This document shows, one piece after another, positions 51,510-60,494 of a stretch of 64,000 nucleotides of DNA (positions are counted from its first letter, which is position 1; each line of letters begins with the position of its first letter). The notes below the pieces were generated by a model. That model saw nothing but the letters and a program-made list of their open reading frames with translations. It made no database searches and was not told the DNA's origin. This stretch comes from JALYXV01 sp963791545 (GTDB lineage Bacteria; Actinomycetota; Acidimicrobiia; Acidimicrobiales; Palsa-688), in assembly GCA_963791545.1 (NCBI GenBank), contig CAWBSR010000002.1:248001-312000 (forward strand), written 5' to 3'. The position numbers were made by a program, and so were the translations under genes.

Positions 51510-52342
51510 TCTCATCGATCTCTCACGTATGGAATCCGCAATTGTTGATGTCAACGGCCATAAGCGTCTGCGCCGATATTGGCGCGCGCCGACCGAGGAC
51601 TTTTGGGATGGTTTATGGCAGGACGTCGATGCTTCTACGTATTGGAGCGCTGCACTCGCCGGACAAGGCCTGGGCGAATACTCACGTCTATATGAACAAC
51701 ACCTTCCTCAACGCGCTGTTGTGCTCGAGGCTGGCTGCGGCTTGGGCCATGTTGCCCTCGCGCTGCGCCAGCGAGGCTATAACGCGGCACGGCCTCGACT
51801 TCGCACCGGCGACGATTGGCCTTCTCCGGAAGCACTTTCCAGACCTTCCATTCAAGCAGGGAGACATCCGGGACCTACCTTACTCCGACTCACACTTTGA
51901 TGGCTACATCTCTCTTGGAGTGATCGAGCACTTTCTTACTGGTCAGCACACAATCCTTCAGGAAGCTGCCCGGGTACTTCGTCCGGGCGGCACGATCTTT
52001 CTTTCAGTACCCGCTTACAACGGGTATCGCCAATTGCGAGGCCGCATAGGCGGATATCAATCTATCTCGACTCAACCGTTCTTCGAGGATTGCTACTCCG
52101 AACAGGAGCTCTTTCGACTCCTTGAAGGCGCCGGCTTCGCTCCTGAGGAGGTGGTGTACGGGAACACCGTCATGACCTTCGTACAGGAGACTCCACTACG
52201 ACCGATCTACCGTCGAATCGAGGACCTTCACTACATCCGCGGACCCGTCGACCGCGTGCTACGAAAGGTGCTGCCGCGATCTTGGTTCGGCCATATGATA
52301 ATGGTAGTCGCGAAGAAATATGGCGCCGGGAACACGCGATGA
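51502..52342 (+). pseudogene. class I SAM-dependent methyltransferase, frameshifted near 51783
   Basis: Start GTG 51502 with AGGAG ~8 nt upstream, overlapping the previous stop. Frame 1 carries RRYWRAPTEDFWDGLW, VVLEAGCGLGHVALALRQRGYN (motif I). At ~51783 the frame changes and continues HGLDFAPATIGLLRKHF, FKQGDIRDLPYSDSHFDGYISLGVIEHFL and EAARVLRPGGTIFLSVPAYNGYRQLRG, ending IMVVAKKYGAGNTR. One extra base (GCGGCAC in place of GCGCAC) explains the shift. A methyltransferase of glycan or sugar-nucleotide type. Coupled ATGA to the next gene. Confidence 0.82.
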
Positions 52343-53436
52343 GTCTTCGTTTCCTTGTCGTCGGAACATGGATGTGGCCGTGGTACGAGCAAGCCTGCGC
52401 GGATGCACTAAAAACGCTCGGGTGCTCTGTGCAGAAGTCGTCATGGCTTGACGACTTCTATTGTTGGGAACAGGATCGAGGCGAACCAGTATCGCGTTCA
52501 ACATTGTCGTCTATACAGAATCGATTCGTGGCAGGTCCCATCGTTCGCCGATTGAATGCACGTATCCTTCTCGAAGCGACCGACTGCAACCCTGATGTCA
52601 TCTGGTTCTTCAATGCGACGCACATTCTCCCCTCCACCATACACCGCCTTCGGCGAAGCCTGCCCTCCACCATCTTCTTGCAGTACGCCAACGATAATCC
52701 GTTCGGCGGTGGAACTAACCGCTTAAGGTTTCGACACCTGAGACGAGCGATACCACAATTCGACGTTCATTTCGTTTATCGACTATCGAACATCGACGAT
52801 TTCACGACAGCGGGCGCTAAGAAAGCCCGGCTACTTCGTTCCTACTATATTCCTGGTGAAGATTATCGAATGGTCCCGCAACTGGAGAAGCGTTCCTTCC
52901 TCTCCGACATCGTCTTTGCGGGACACTACGAAGACGATCGGCGCTCCGACGCTTTGGAGTCCCTGGCGCGTCTCGGAGTGCGCCTCAACCTCTTTGGGGG
53001 CGGTTGGCAGCACAAGACGCCGCGTGAACACACACCACGGCTAGCAGAACTCCAGCCCGTGGTGCCAGTAGTTGGAGATGACTATCGCATGGCGATCTCT
53101 GGTGCGAAGATAGCGCTCTCGTTCCTTTCCAAGCTTAATCGGGACACGTATACCCGGAGAAACTTTCAAATTCCTGCAATGGGAACGTTTATGTTGAGCG
53201 AATATAGCGAGGATCTAGCTGGACTGTTTCAAGAGGGGGTGGAGGCAGAGTTTTTCCGCTCCCACGAAGAATTGATCGACAAGGTCACCTACTACCTTGG
53301 AGACGGGCTAGCCCGCGAGCGGATCGCGCAGCGTGGACGCGACCGAGTTCTCCGAGATGGGCACGATGTCGTGTCGCGCATGCGGGACCTGTTAGTCGAG
53401 GTCGCATCCCTTGGGGGAATCCATGAGACAACATAG
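52339..53436 (+). CDS. CgeB-type glycosyltransferase
   Basis: 365 residues from ATG 52339 (MSLRFLVVGTWMWPWYEQACADALKTLG), overlapping the previous stop by ATGA. N-lobe: NPDVIWFFNATHILPSTIHRL, IFLQYANDNPFGGG. C-lobe: DIVFAGHYEDDRRSDALESLARLGVRLNLFGGGWQ, ISGAKIALSFLSKLNRDTYTRRNFQIPAMGTFMLSEYSEDLAGLF and EELIDKVTYYLG. This is the Glyco_trans_1_2/CgeB family, which lacks the usual GT4 EX7E pattern. Intact, unlike the related gene at 50251. Acceptor and donor unknown. Confidence 0.87.
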   Translation: MSLRFLVVGTWMWPWYEQACADALKTLGCSVQKSSWLDDFYCWEQDRGEPVSRSTLSSIQNRFVAGPIVRRLNARILLEATDCNPDVIWFFNATHILPSTIHRLRRSLPSTIFLQYANDNPFGGGTNRLRFRHLRRAIPQFDVHFVYRLSNIDDFTTAGAKKARLLRSYYIPGEDYRMVPQLEKRSFLSDIVFAGHYEDDRRSDALESLARLGVRLNLFGGGWQHKTPREHTPRLAELQPVVPVVGDDYRMAISGAKIALSFLSKLNRDTYTRRNFQIPAMGTFMLSEYSEDLAGLFQEGVEAEFFRSHEELIDKVTYYLGDGLARERIAQRGRDRVLRDGHDVVSRMRDLLVEVASLGGIHETT

Positions 53437-54625
53437 GATATCGCTCAGGTTAAGAGCGATCGACGCGAGAAGGCCGAACGAGCATGTCGACAGCGAGTAC
53501 GACGTGGAGCCGTCTGTGAGACTCAACATTGTTTCCGACCTAGCCACGCCGCACAACAATACACTTATCGCCGCCCTTAGGGAATCCACCGGGCTCCAGG
53601 TATGGACGTGGTATGCACATCGTCGTCTCGACTCCCTACCGTGGAATGAACCCCTCGGAGGGGAGGTGGACAACCGGTATCTGGACAATGTGACTGCGCT
53701 TGTTCAACTGCTGGGTAGGGCGCTATTTCGGCGCACGGATCATTTTCTGTTCGTAGGTTACTCGAATGCGAGTGCGCGGCTGCTCATTCCGATGCTCTAC
53801 CTTCTCCGTCGGCCGTTCCTTTACTGGACTGATGATCCCCGAGGGAGGGCTCGATCAGGCTTCCGAAATCGACTTACTCGACTCGCATACTGGCTTATCC
53901 GGTCCGGCGCCGATCGCGTCTTTGTGGTCGGCAACAATGCTTCGGAGTATTTTCGCACCGTTCTCGGGTTCCCGCCGGAAAAGGTCGTAAACCTTCCAAT
54001 TTTTATCGACACTCCGGCCCTAACAGAGCCTCCCACGGAGAAGCGTTGGGAAATCCGGGCTCGTTATGATATACTTGGTAGTGAGGTTCTGTTTGTGGGC
54101 GCAAGTCGGCTCATCCACGCAAAAGGGTTCGATCTCCTCCTTGCTGCCATTGAAGAAATTGACGACGATCGTCTCTCTGGGTTTCGGTTAGCAATCGTGG
54201 GCAGTGGGCCTGAGCACGATGCATTGATAGCGCAGGCTCGCCGCATGACCTCGAACCACCGGGTGACGTTTGTGCCGTGGCTGTCGTCGAACGAGTATGA
54301 GGAGCTCATCGCCGCTGCAGATGTCTTTGTACATCCGGCCCGTTTCGACGCCTTCGGCGGTGGTCCGATCCACGCCATGGCCTGCGCCCTGCCAGTGATA
54401 AGCTCCGACGGCTCTGGTTCCGCTCTGGAACGCATTGAATCCGGGGTAAATGGGTTGATTTACCCCCGGTACGAGATCCAGGCACTGGCGACGGGGATTC
54501 TTCTGCTCCTGCACGATGAGGGAGAACGCCGGCGAATGGGCTGCGCGGCGAGGCTGACAGCCGAGCAATGGCCGCCGGTTCGAGGGGCGTCCATCATTCT
54601 CACTGCGTTGGAGAGTTCTTTATGA
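53423..54625 (+). CDS. family 4 glycosyltransferase
   Basis: 400 residues from ATG 53423, overlapping the previous gene by 14 bp. N-lobe: VRLNIVSDLATPHNNTLIAALRE, YWTDDPRGRARSGFRNRLTRLAYWLIRSGADRVFVVGNNASEYF. C-lobe: LFVGASRLIHAKGFDLLLAAIEEI, LAIVGSGPEHDALIAQA, VTFVPWLSSNEYEELIAAADVFVHPARFDAFGGGPIHAMACALPVISSDGSGSALERIESGVNGLIY. The Glu usually found in the EPFG part of GT4 (ExFGxxxxE) is replaced (DAFGGGPIHAMA), so nucleotide-sugar contacts are atypical. It sits in a run of ATGA-linked glycan genes. Confidence 0.88.
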   Translation: MRQHRISLRLRAIDARRPNEHVDSEYDVEPSVRLNIVSDLATPHNNTLIAALRESTGLQVWTWYAHRRLDSLPWNEPLGGEVDNRYLDNVTALVQLLGRALFRRTDHFLFVGYSNASARLLIPMLYLLRRPFLYWTDDPRGRARSGFRNRLTRLAYWLIRSGADRVFVVGNNASEYFRTVLGFPPEKVVNLPIFIDTPALTEPPTEKRWEIRARYDILGSEVLFVGASRLIHAKGFDLLLAAIEEIDDDRLSGFRLAIVGSGPEHDALIAQARRMTSNHRVTFVPWLSSNEYEELIAAADVFVHPARFDAFGGGPIHAMACALPVISSDGSGSALERIESGVNGLIYPRYEIQALATGILLLLHDEGERRRMGCAARLTAEQWPPVRGASIILTALESSL

Positions 54626-55140
54626 ACCGACGACTCGTCGTTCGTTCCTCGGCTTTTGAATTGCTCTCGCTTCGGTCGGTTGGATGGGAGGACACCGATG
54701 ACCTTAGGCTCTGGAAGAACGCTAATCGGTACTCATTCTTTCATCAAGCGGAGATCGACGTGGCGGAGCAACGGTCCTGGTTTGCTGCATACATGGAACG
54801 TCCGGACGATGTAATGTTCGTCATACAGTCGGATCTCCAAAGCGTAGGGAGCCTAGGCTACAGACTCGGTGCCGGCGAAATTGACGTGTACAATGTGATC
54901 CTTGCGCGTCGGGATCTCGGCCGCCAAGGGCTTATGGGTAATGCGTTGCGGATCGCGTGCAGCCACGCCAAGGCCAAATACAACCTTCCGATCGTCGCCA
55001 AGGTGCTTTGCTCCAATCCTGCGGCACGTTGGTATGAACGAAATAGTTTTCGGCTCACTCCTCACGGGAAAGGCTATCTTAGGTATGAGTTGGACGAGTC
55101 AGTCTTTCTGCCCTGCGACGTGCAAGAGCACGGGTACTAG
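54622..55140 (+). CDS. GNAT family N-acetyltransferase
   Basis: 172 residues from ATG 54622 (MNRRLVVRSSAFELLSLRSVG), coupled to the GT4 gene by ATGA. LRLWKNANRYSFFHQAEIDVAEQRSWFAAYMERPDDVMFVI is the N-terminal substrate part; ARRDLGRQGLMGNALRIACSHA is the acetyl-CoA-binding motif A, followed by VAKVLCSNPAARWYERNSFRLT. PseH/WecD-like enzymes with this layout N-acetylate amino sugars on nucleotides. The DegT aminotransferase gene follows at once, so this pair probably builds an N-acetylated amino sugar; the precise sugar is not known. Confidence 0.87.
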   Translation: MNRRLVVRSSAFELLSLRSVGWEDTDDLRLWKNANRYSFFHQAEIDVAEQRSWFAAYMERPDDVMFVIQSDLQSVGSLGYRLGAGEIDVYNVILARRDLGRQGLMGNALRIACSHAKAKYNLPIVAKVLCSNPAARWYERNSFRLTPHGKGYLRYELDESVFLPCDVQEHGY

Positions 55141-55151
55141 AAGAGCGTATT

Positions 55152-56279
55152 ATGACAGGTAAAGAGCGGCGCAGTATTGTTTCTGTTTTCGGATCGAGTG
55201 TTGGCACGCCCGAACTGGAGGAGGTTCGATCCAGCCTGGAGAACCAATGGATGGGAATCGGGCCTAAGGTAAAACGATTTGAGCAAAGGTTTGCCGCCCG
55301 TCTCCGTCTCCCTGACTTCGCCATGCTCGACAGTGGGTCGAACAGCCTCTACATGGCTATTAAGCTCCTGGGCCTAGCGCCCGGCACGGAGATAATCCTT
55401 CCATCGTTCACATGGATATCCTGCGCGCATGCTGTAGTCCTCTGCGGATGCGTCCCAGTCTTCTGCGATGTCGAACTTCACACCCATAATGTGACTGCAG
55501 AGACGATTGGGCCACACGTCGGACCACGTACAGGGGCCGTGATGGTTGTACATTATGCCGGGAAGCCAGTCCGTATGGATCCTGTACTGGCGTTCGGTTT
55601 TCCAGTCATCGAAGACGCCGCTCATGCAGTTGACTCCACGCTCGGGGGTCAGGCCTGCGGATCCATTGGCGATATCGGTATCTATAGCTTCGACGCCATC
55701 AAGAACCTGGCGACATGCGATGGCGGTGGGCTCACTGCGCGCAATCCGGACCTCATTGCTCGAGCACGGCTGCTGCGCTATTGCGGTATCGGGAAGTCGG
55801 GATTCGAGGCGTCTGGGAACAAGGACCGATGGTGGGAATATGATATTGCCGAGTTCTTCCCTCGCTTCCTACCCAATGACATTTCGGCATCGATCGGCTT
55901 GGCCCAGCTTGAGAAGTTGGACGCTATGCAGGGGCGACGCCGAGAGATCTGGGATGTGTACCAGAACGAGTTCCAGGCCTTACCATGGCTGGTACGACCC
56001 CAGAACGCCGCCGAGGACGAGCGCCACTCCTATTTCACGTATTGTATCAGGGTATTGGGGGGATCCAGGGATCGGTTTGCCAAATACCTTCTGGACCGGG
56101 GAATCTACACAACTCTCCGGTACCATCCACTTCATCTGAACCGGATCTATGGCTCGACAACGTGCCTTCCGGTTACCGAACAGCTGAATGAAGAGGCGCT
56201 GAGTTTGCCCATACATCCTAACCTTACCGACGAGGATGTCAGTCGGGTCATCGATGAAGTCACGTCATTTCCAACGTAG
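55152..56279 (+). CDS. DegT/DnrJ/EryC1/StrS sugar aminotransferase
   Basis: 375 residues from ATG 55152 with AGAAGAG upstream. PLP-dependent fold: GTPELEEVRSSLENQWMGIGPKVKRFE, LDSGSNSLYMAIKLL, EIILPSFTWISCAHAVVLCGC, VHYAGKPV, PVIEDAAHAVDSTLGG, and the Schiff-base Lys in IYSFDAIKNLATCDGGG. RWWEYDIAEFFPRFLPNDISASIGLAQLEKLD and LLDRGIYTTLRYHPLH complete the family pattern. It converts a keto sugar nucleotide to an amino sugar (perosamine/Fuc3N/Qui3N-type enzymes). A matching upstream 4-keto sugar may come from the 4,6-dehydratase outside this cluster. Confidence 0.94.
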   Translation: MTGKERRSIVSVFGSSVGTPELEEVRSSLENQWMGIGPKVKRFEQRFAARLRLPDFAMLDSGSNSLYMAIKLLGLAPGTEIILPSFTWISCAHAVVLCGCVPVFCDVELHTHNVTAETIGPHVGPRTGAVMVVHYAGKPVRMDPVLAFGFPVIEDAAHAVDSTLGGQACGSIGDIGIYSFDAIKNLATCDGGGLTARNPDLIARARLLRYCGIGKSGFEASGNKDRWWEYDIAEFFPRFLPNDISASIGLAQLEKLDAMQGRRREIWDVYQNEFQALPWLVRPQNAAEDERHSYFTYCIRVLGGSRDRFAKYLLDRGIYTTLRYHPLHLNRIYGSTTCLPVTEQLNEEALSLPIHPNLTDEDVSRVIDEVTSFPT

Positions 56280-56283
56280 TGGG

Positions 56284-57490
56284 TTGTCACCCGGTCCACA
56301 AGGAGAAACTGGGTCACCTCGATGGCCTAGTGATGGAGTCTGTAGAACGGTCGTCGTTGACGCTCTATCCGCGAGGGGCGGTGGCGCGCAAACATACCTG
56401 AGGAACCTCCTAGCGACCAGTAGCTCGCCAATGAAAGTCATAGTCCTTTGTCCTCCATCGTTGTCCATCCCGCAACTCGGTACGGGAGTATCCAGGGTCG
56501 ACATCGACAGCGCGTTATAGTCGCCCACTTCCTAGAGCAGCGTGGGAGAGGTTTGTACTGCCACGGATACTGCGAGGACTAGAGGCTGATGTCCTGTTTT
56601 GTCCCGGAGGCTCGATTCCACCCAGGCCAGGGTGTGCGACGATGACAATGTTCCGAAACATGCTTCCTTTCGACGAGCGGCAGTCCGCGAAATATGGACT
56701 TTCTGCCCAAAGAATCCGTTTAAAGATCCTCGAGAAACATCTCATGGAGAGCATGGTCCGAGCCGACTTCGTCATCTTTGTGTCGGAGCATGGGCGGGAC
56801 GTCGTCGCCGCCCGAGCAGGTGCCCGGATGCCACGGGCTACCGTTATTCCGCACGGCGTGTCGGATGAGTTCCGGTCGTCGAAGAGAGCCGGATCGGATG
56901 TATTGGGGGCAGGCAGTGACTATGTGCTCTATGTCTCGAACATCGAACCCTACAAGAATCAGGTCGAGGTAGTTGCCGCCTTTGCCTTGGCTATTCGTTG
57001 CGGCGTGTATCCGAACTTGAAGTTGGTTCTGGTGGGCGTTCCGTCATCACGTGTCTACGCACGAAGAGTGCGAAAGGCAATAGCAGACCAAGGAGTAAAT
57101 GACCGAGTAATGGTCGTTGGCCATGTGGATCATGACGATCTGCCGTCAGCGTACCGTAACGCACGTGTGGTGGTGTTCGCCTCCGAGACTGAGAACTGCC
57201 CAAATGTATTGCTTGAAGCCATGGCGGCTGGGAGCCCTCTGGCGGTCTCCAATCGTAGACCGATGCCGGAGTTTGTCAGGGATGCTGCGCTTTACTTCGA
57301 TCCGACTTCTCCACTTGAGCTCGCTGCTTGTCTGCAGAGGCTTCTGTCGGAGGAGTCCCTCCGTTCGAAACTCGCTCGGAGAGCGCAAGAATATTCCTTG
57401 GACTATGATTGGGTCATCACGGCTGAACGAACCTGGAAGGTTTTATCGGCGCTTGCCATGCAAGGGGGCGAAAATGGCTACCGGCGATGA
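56284..57490 (+). pseudogene. GT4 glycosyltransferase with 5' frameshift near 56515
   Basis: No clean start is visible; TTG 56284 or an upstream ATG is possible. The first frame gives VVVDALSARGGGAQTYLRNLLA and VIVLCPPSLSIPQLG, stopping at 56520. A shift to the next frame near 56515 continues the N-lobe (WERFVLPRILRGLEADVLFCPGGSIPPRPGCATMTMFRNMLPFDERQ). From 56642 the long frame carries ADFVIFVSEHGRDVVAARAG, LYVSNIEPYKNQVEVVAAF, LKLVLVGVPSSRVYARRV and VVVFASETENCPNVLLEAMAAGSPLAVSNRRPMPEFVRDAALYF with the ExCPN..E residues intact. The mature domain may still be made from ATG 56642, but without the full N-lobe. Confidence 0.78.
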
Positions 57491-58479
57491 AGTCATGTCT
57501 GGTAGCTTTATCGAGGAGCGCCTACCCGCGTTTGCTTGCCCCGACTGTCATGGATTCGTCAAGATGGAGAAGTCCATGCTGACTTGCCCTAGTTGTGGAA
57601 AGGTGGCAGGGCTTTGCTGTGGCGTGTGGGACTTCATCGGAGATGAACCGGATTACACTGAGAGCTTTGCTAAGCAATGGTCAGCGAATAAATATACTCA
57701 ACTGGACTCGCGGATCGGAAAGTCGATTACGTACTCGCAGTTTCAGACGCGTAACGTCCTGGACGCCGAAAGACCTTGCGGGCAGGCGCGTGCTCGACGC
57801 TGGGTGCGGAGCTGGACGGTATTCTGAGATTGCCTTCGCTTGGGGCGCACACCTGACCTCTCTGGATCGTTCCGGCGCAGCATATACAACTCGCGAGAAT
57901 CTTCCGGACCGCAACGTTACGGTCATCCGGGGTGACCTCAGCTCCCCCCCACTGCGGAGCGGGTGGTTTGAGAAGATCTTCTGTATCGGTGTGCTTCAGC
58001 ACACACCGGACCCGCTTGCTACGGCCCGCCAATTAGTGTCGCTCCTTTGCCCGGGCGGGCAGATTGTGATCTGGATGTACGAACGCCATTGGTATACTAG
58101 GCTAATGCCCAAGGCCATCCTTCGGAGGGTCACACGGCATTCGTCGCCACAATCTATTGAGCGCCTAGTTCGAATCCTTGTCCGACTCTGGACCCCTGCG
58201 GCAAGGGTCACTGCAATGTTACCCGCTGGACGGCTCCGCCATGCAGCTCATTCCATCCTACCAATTGCCTCATATTGGGGCGAGCTCCCACTTGATTCCG
58301 AAGAACAGCTGCAATGGTCTCTCCTCGACACGTCTGACTGGCTAACGCCGGTGTACGACTTACCACAGACGTTCCCCGACATTCGGCGCGCTCTTGTGGA
58401 TGCTGGCGCCGTACACGTGCGCCGCCTCGAAGCGCCCGGTCTGGCGATCACTGCGTGGAAGGGCCCTAGGGGGGAATAG
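57474..58479 (+). pseudogene. zinc-ribbon plus SAM methyltransferase, frameshifted near 57764
   Basis: ATG 57474 overlaps the previous gene by 17 bp. Frame 1 begins with a four-Cys zinc ribbon (FACPDCHGF, LTCPSCGKVAGL), then DFIGDEPDYTESFAKQWSANKYTQLDSRIGKSITYSQFQTRNVLDAE. At ~57764, in a run GAAAGAC, the frame changes to DLAGRRVLDAGCGAGRYSEIAFAWGAHLTSLDRSGAA, GDLSSPPLRSGWFEKIFCIGVLQHTPDPLATARQLVSLLCPGGQIVIWMYERH, and the stop at 58479. One extra A explains it. Zinc-ribbon methyltransferases of this sort occur in glycan clusters. Substrate unknown. Confidence 0.82.
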
Positions 58480-58483
58480 TCCT

Positions 58484-60370
58484 ATGTGCGGGATCGCCGG
58501 GATCGTTAGAGCAGGTGCATCAGAAGGCGCGTTGCTTGAAGACGTGAGGCGCATGGGCCCCGGGATATTAAGCCGCGGACCGGATGGGGTCGGTACGCTG
58601 CTCGCACCGCATGTTGCCTTGATGAATACGCGATTGGCAATCATCGACTTGGTCGGTGGTCACCAGCCCGTCTGGAATGAAACGGAAGACGTTGGCGCGG
58701 TCTTTAATGGCGAGATCTTCAACTATCGGGAGCTGCAGAAGAAGCTTCGATCGGTTGGGCACTCACTTCAGACTCAAACGGACACCGAGGTGCTCGTGCA
58801 TCTATATGAGGACCACGGAGCAGAGTTCACTGCCCATTTGCATGGGATGTACGCGTTTGCAATCTACGACGCCCCTCGTGGGAAGGTCCTTCTCGCCCGC
58901 GATCCGTTGGGGATCAAACCGCTCTATGTGGCGTACATCGCTGGAGGGATAGCATTCGCCTCATCAATTTCGTCCCTTCTGTCTCTTGGTATCTCTCGCG
59001 ATCCCGACATCGTCGGTCTCTCGCAGTATTTCCGGTTCTATAAGGTTCCGGAACCGCGTACCGCTTACCGGTCGGTTTCAACGCTCCTCCCTGGAGAAAT
59101 GCTCGAGGTCGATGTGAAAACCGGTACCGTAACCCGACTCGGTCACACTCGGCGCTACCTGAGTGCCTTGACCCCAACAGGCCGCGACCCGCGGATCGCA
59201 GAAAGCGAGGCTCGCGAGGCTCTACGACGCGCCGTTCGCAGTCATATGGTCGCTGACGTCGAAGTCGCCGCCTTCCTTTCAGGCGGCATTGACTCCAGCC
59301 TGGTAGTTGCAGAAGCGCAGGCAATCGTCGGTCATCCGATCCGCACGTTTTCGTTTTCGTTTCCGGGCCACGATTCCTACGACGAGCGGAAGTACGCCGA
59401 GTTTGTCGCAAAGATCCTTGGGAGTCACCACGAGACCATCGAGGGTTGCGCAGTGTCAGTGGATCTGTTGTACGGGGCGCTCGCTGCTTCCACCCAGCCC
59501 TTTGCTGTGGCTTCGTTTCTTCCAATGCTCGAATTAAGCAAGCAGGCGGCGACTCAAGTCAAGGTCGTACTTACGGGTGACGGGGGTGATGAGGTAGGCC
59601 TTGGGTACCCTTGGTATCGTTGGTGTCGATACGCCTTGAGTGGAGACCCATCGTGGGTGCGCCAACTAGTTGCGAGTTCGGTACTTGAACCTCTCGAACG
59701 ACATTCCGCCCTACGGTCTCGCCTACGTCCCATCCGGCGGGTGGCGAAGTTCGCACGTGGCCTCTTGGTCGGTGGCGCCGAAGCCTCCGATATCTGGAGG
59801 TACGATTCATCAGCAGCGGAGGCCACACGTCTACTGGCTCCCCAGCATAGGGTACTCGTCGACCGCCAGATTTGCTCATCACCTACAAAGGCAATGTGGC
59901 TAGAGAACCTTGACCCGATCTCCGCTCTCCAGGCAGCCGATCTTCAGGTCCTACTGCGCGACGAAATGATGCCGAAGTTGGATCGTGCAGGAATGGCTTA
60001 CGGCCTCGAAGGCAGGGTCCCGTTGTTAGACGACGATTTCGTCACTTCGATGTTAGGAGTTCCCGTGGCGACCCATCTGGCCCACGCTGGTGGGAAGGCG
60101 TTGCTTCGCCGATGGGCACAAGACGCGGTGCCCGGTGTGGATTTCGAACGACCAAAACACGGCTTTGATGTGCCAATACGCGCGTGGCTTCAGGGGGAAC
60201 TCTCGTCGGAAGTGCAACGCGCGCTGCTGGAACCGGCGTCGCATCGCCTCGTGGACCATCAAGGGGCCTACGGCGTGTGGAGACGGATGAACGCAGGCGT
60301 ACCTGGCGCGGCCCATACGCTCTACGCGCTGCTTTTGGCGGAGTTGTGGTACGAGAAGAACTATTCTTGA
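58484..60370 (+). CDS. asnB: asparagine-synthase-like glutamine amidotransferase
   Basis: 628 residues from ATG 58484 (MCGIAGIV); a GGGGGGAA Shine-Dalgarno sits just upstream. Cys2 is the glutaminase nucleophile. Ntn-domain: RGPDGVG, NTRLAIIDLVGGHQPVWNE, VFNGEIFNYREL, DTEVLVHLYEDHG, HLHGMYAFAIYDA. Synthetase domain: VAAFLSGGIDSSLVVAEA (PP-loop), FSFSFPGHDSYDERKYAEF, VVLTGDGGDEVGLGYPWY, RVPLLDDDFV and KALLRRWAQDAVPG. In glycan clusters such enzymes often amidate a uronic-acid or other carboxyl group rather than make asparagine. It is the last gene of the cluster. Confidence 0.92.
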   Translation: MCGIAGIVRAGASEGALLEDVRRMGPGILSRGPDGVGTLLAPHVALMNTRLAIIDLVGGHQPVWNETEDVGAVFNGEIFNYRELQKKLRSVGHSLQTQTDTEVLVHLYEDHGAEFTAHLHGMYAFAIYDAPRGKVLLARDPLGIKPLYVAYIAGGIAFASSISSLLSLGISRDPDIVGLSQYFRFYKVPEPRTAYRSVSTLLPGEMLEVDVKTGTVTRLGHTRRYLSALTPTGRDPRIAESEAREALRRAVRSHMVADVEVAAFLSGGIDSSLVVAEAQAIVGHPIRTFSFSFPGHDSYDERKYAEFVAKILGSHHETIEGCAVSVDLLYGALAASTQPFAVASFLPMLELSKQAATQVKVVLTGDGGDEVGLGYPWYRWCRYALSGDPSWVRQLVASSVLEPLERHSALRSRLRPIRRVAKFARGLLVGGAEASDIWRYDSSAAEATRLLAPQHRVLVDRQICSSPTKAMWLENLDPISALQAADLQVLLRDEMMPKLDRAGMAYGLEGRVPLLDDDFVTSMLGVPVATHLAHAGGKALLRRWAQDAVPGVDFERPKHGFDVPIRAWLQGELSSEVQRALLEPASHRLVDHQGAYGVWRRMNAGVPGAAHTLYALLLAELWYEKNYS

Positions 60371-60494
60371 CGGGTGAGCCTCGGCGCGGTGCGCGTCGTA
60401 GGCGGCCAGGTAGGTCAACGCCGCTGCCCGGGTCGTATTCATGTTCGACGCGCATCAACCGGGCCTGGCTCGGCGGCAGGGGCGGGTGGCAGCG

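Larger units (their letters stand above)
48495..60370. other. low-GC surface-glycan gene island
   Basis: Thirteen gene units, all on the plus strand, have clearly higher A/T content and more varied codons than the flanking core, and many are joined by ATGA overlaps. Both sides are transposase and recombinase debris (44.1-48.3 kb and 60.5-64 kb). The block reads as a horizontally acquired polysaccharide locus; the exact ends are not defined because no direct repeats could be confirmed by eye. Confidence 0.6.
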
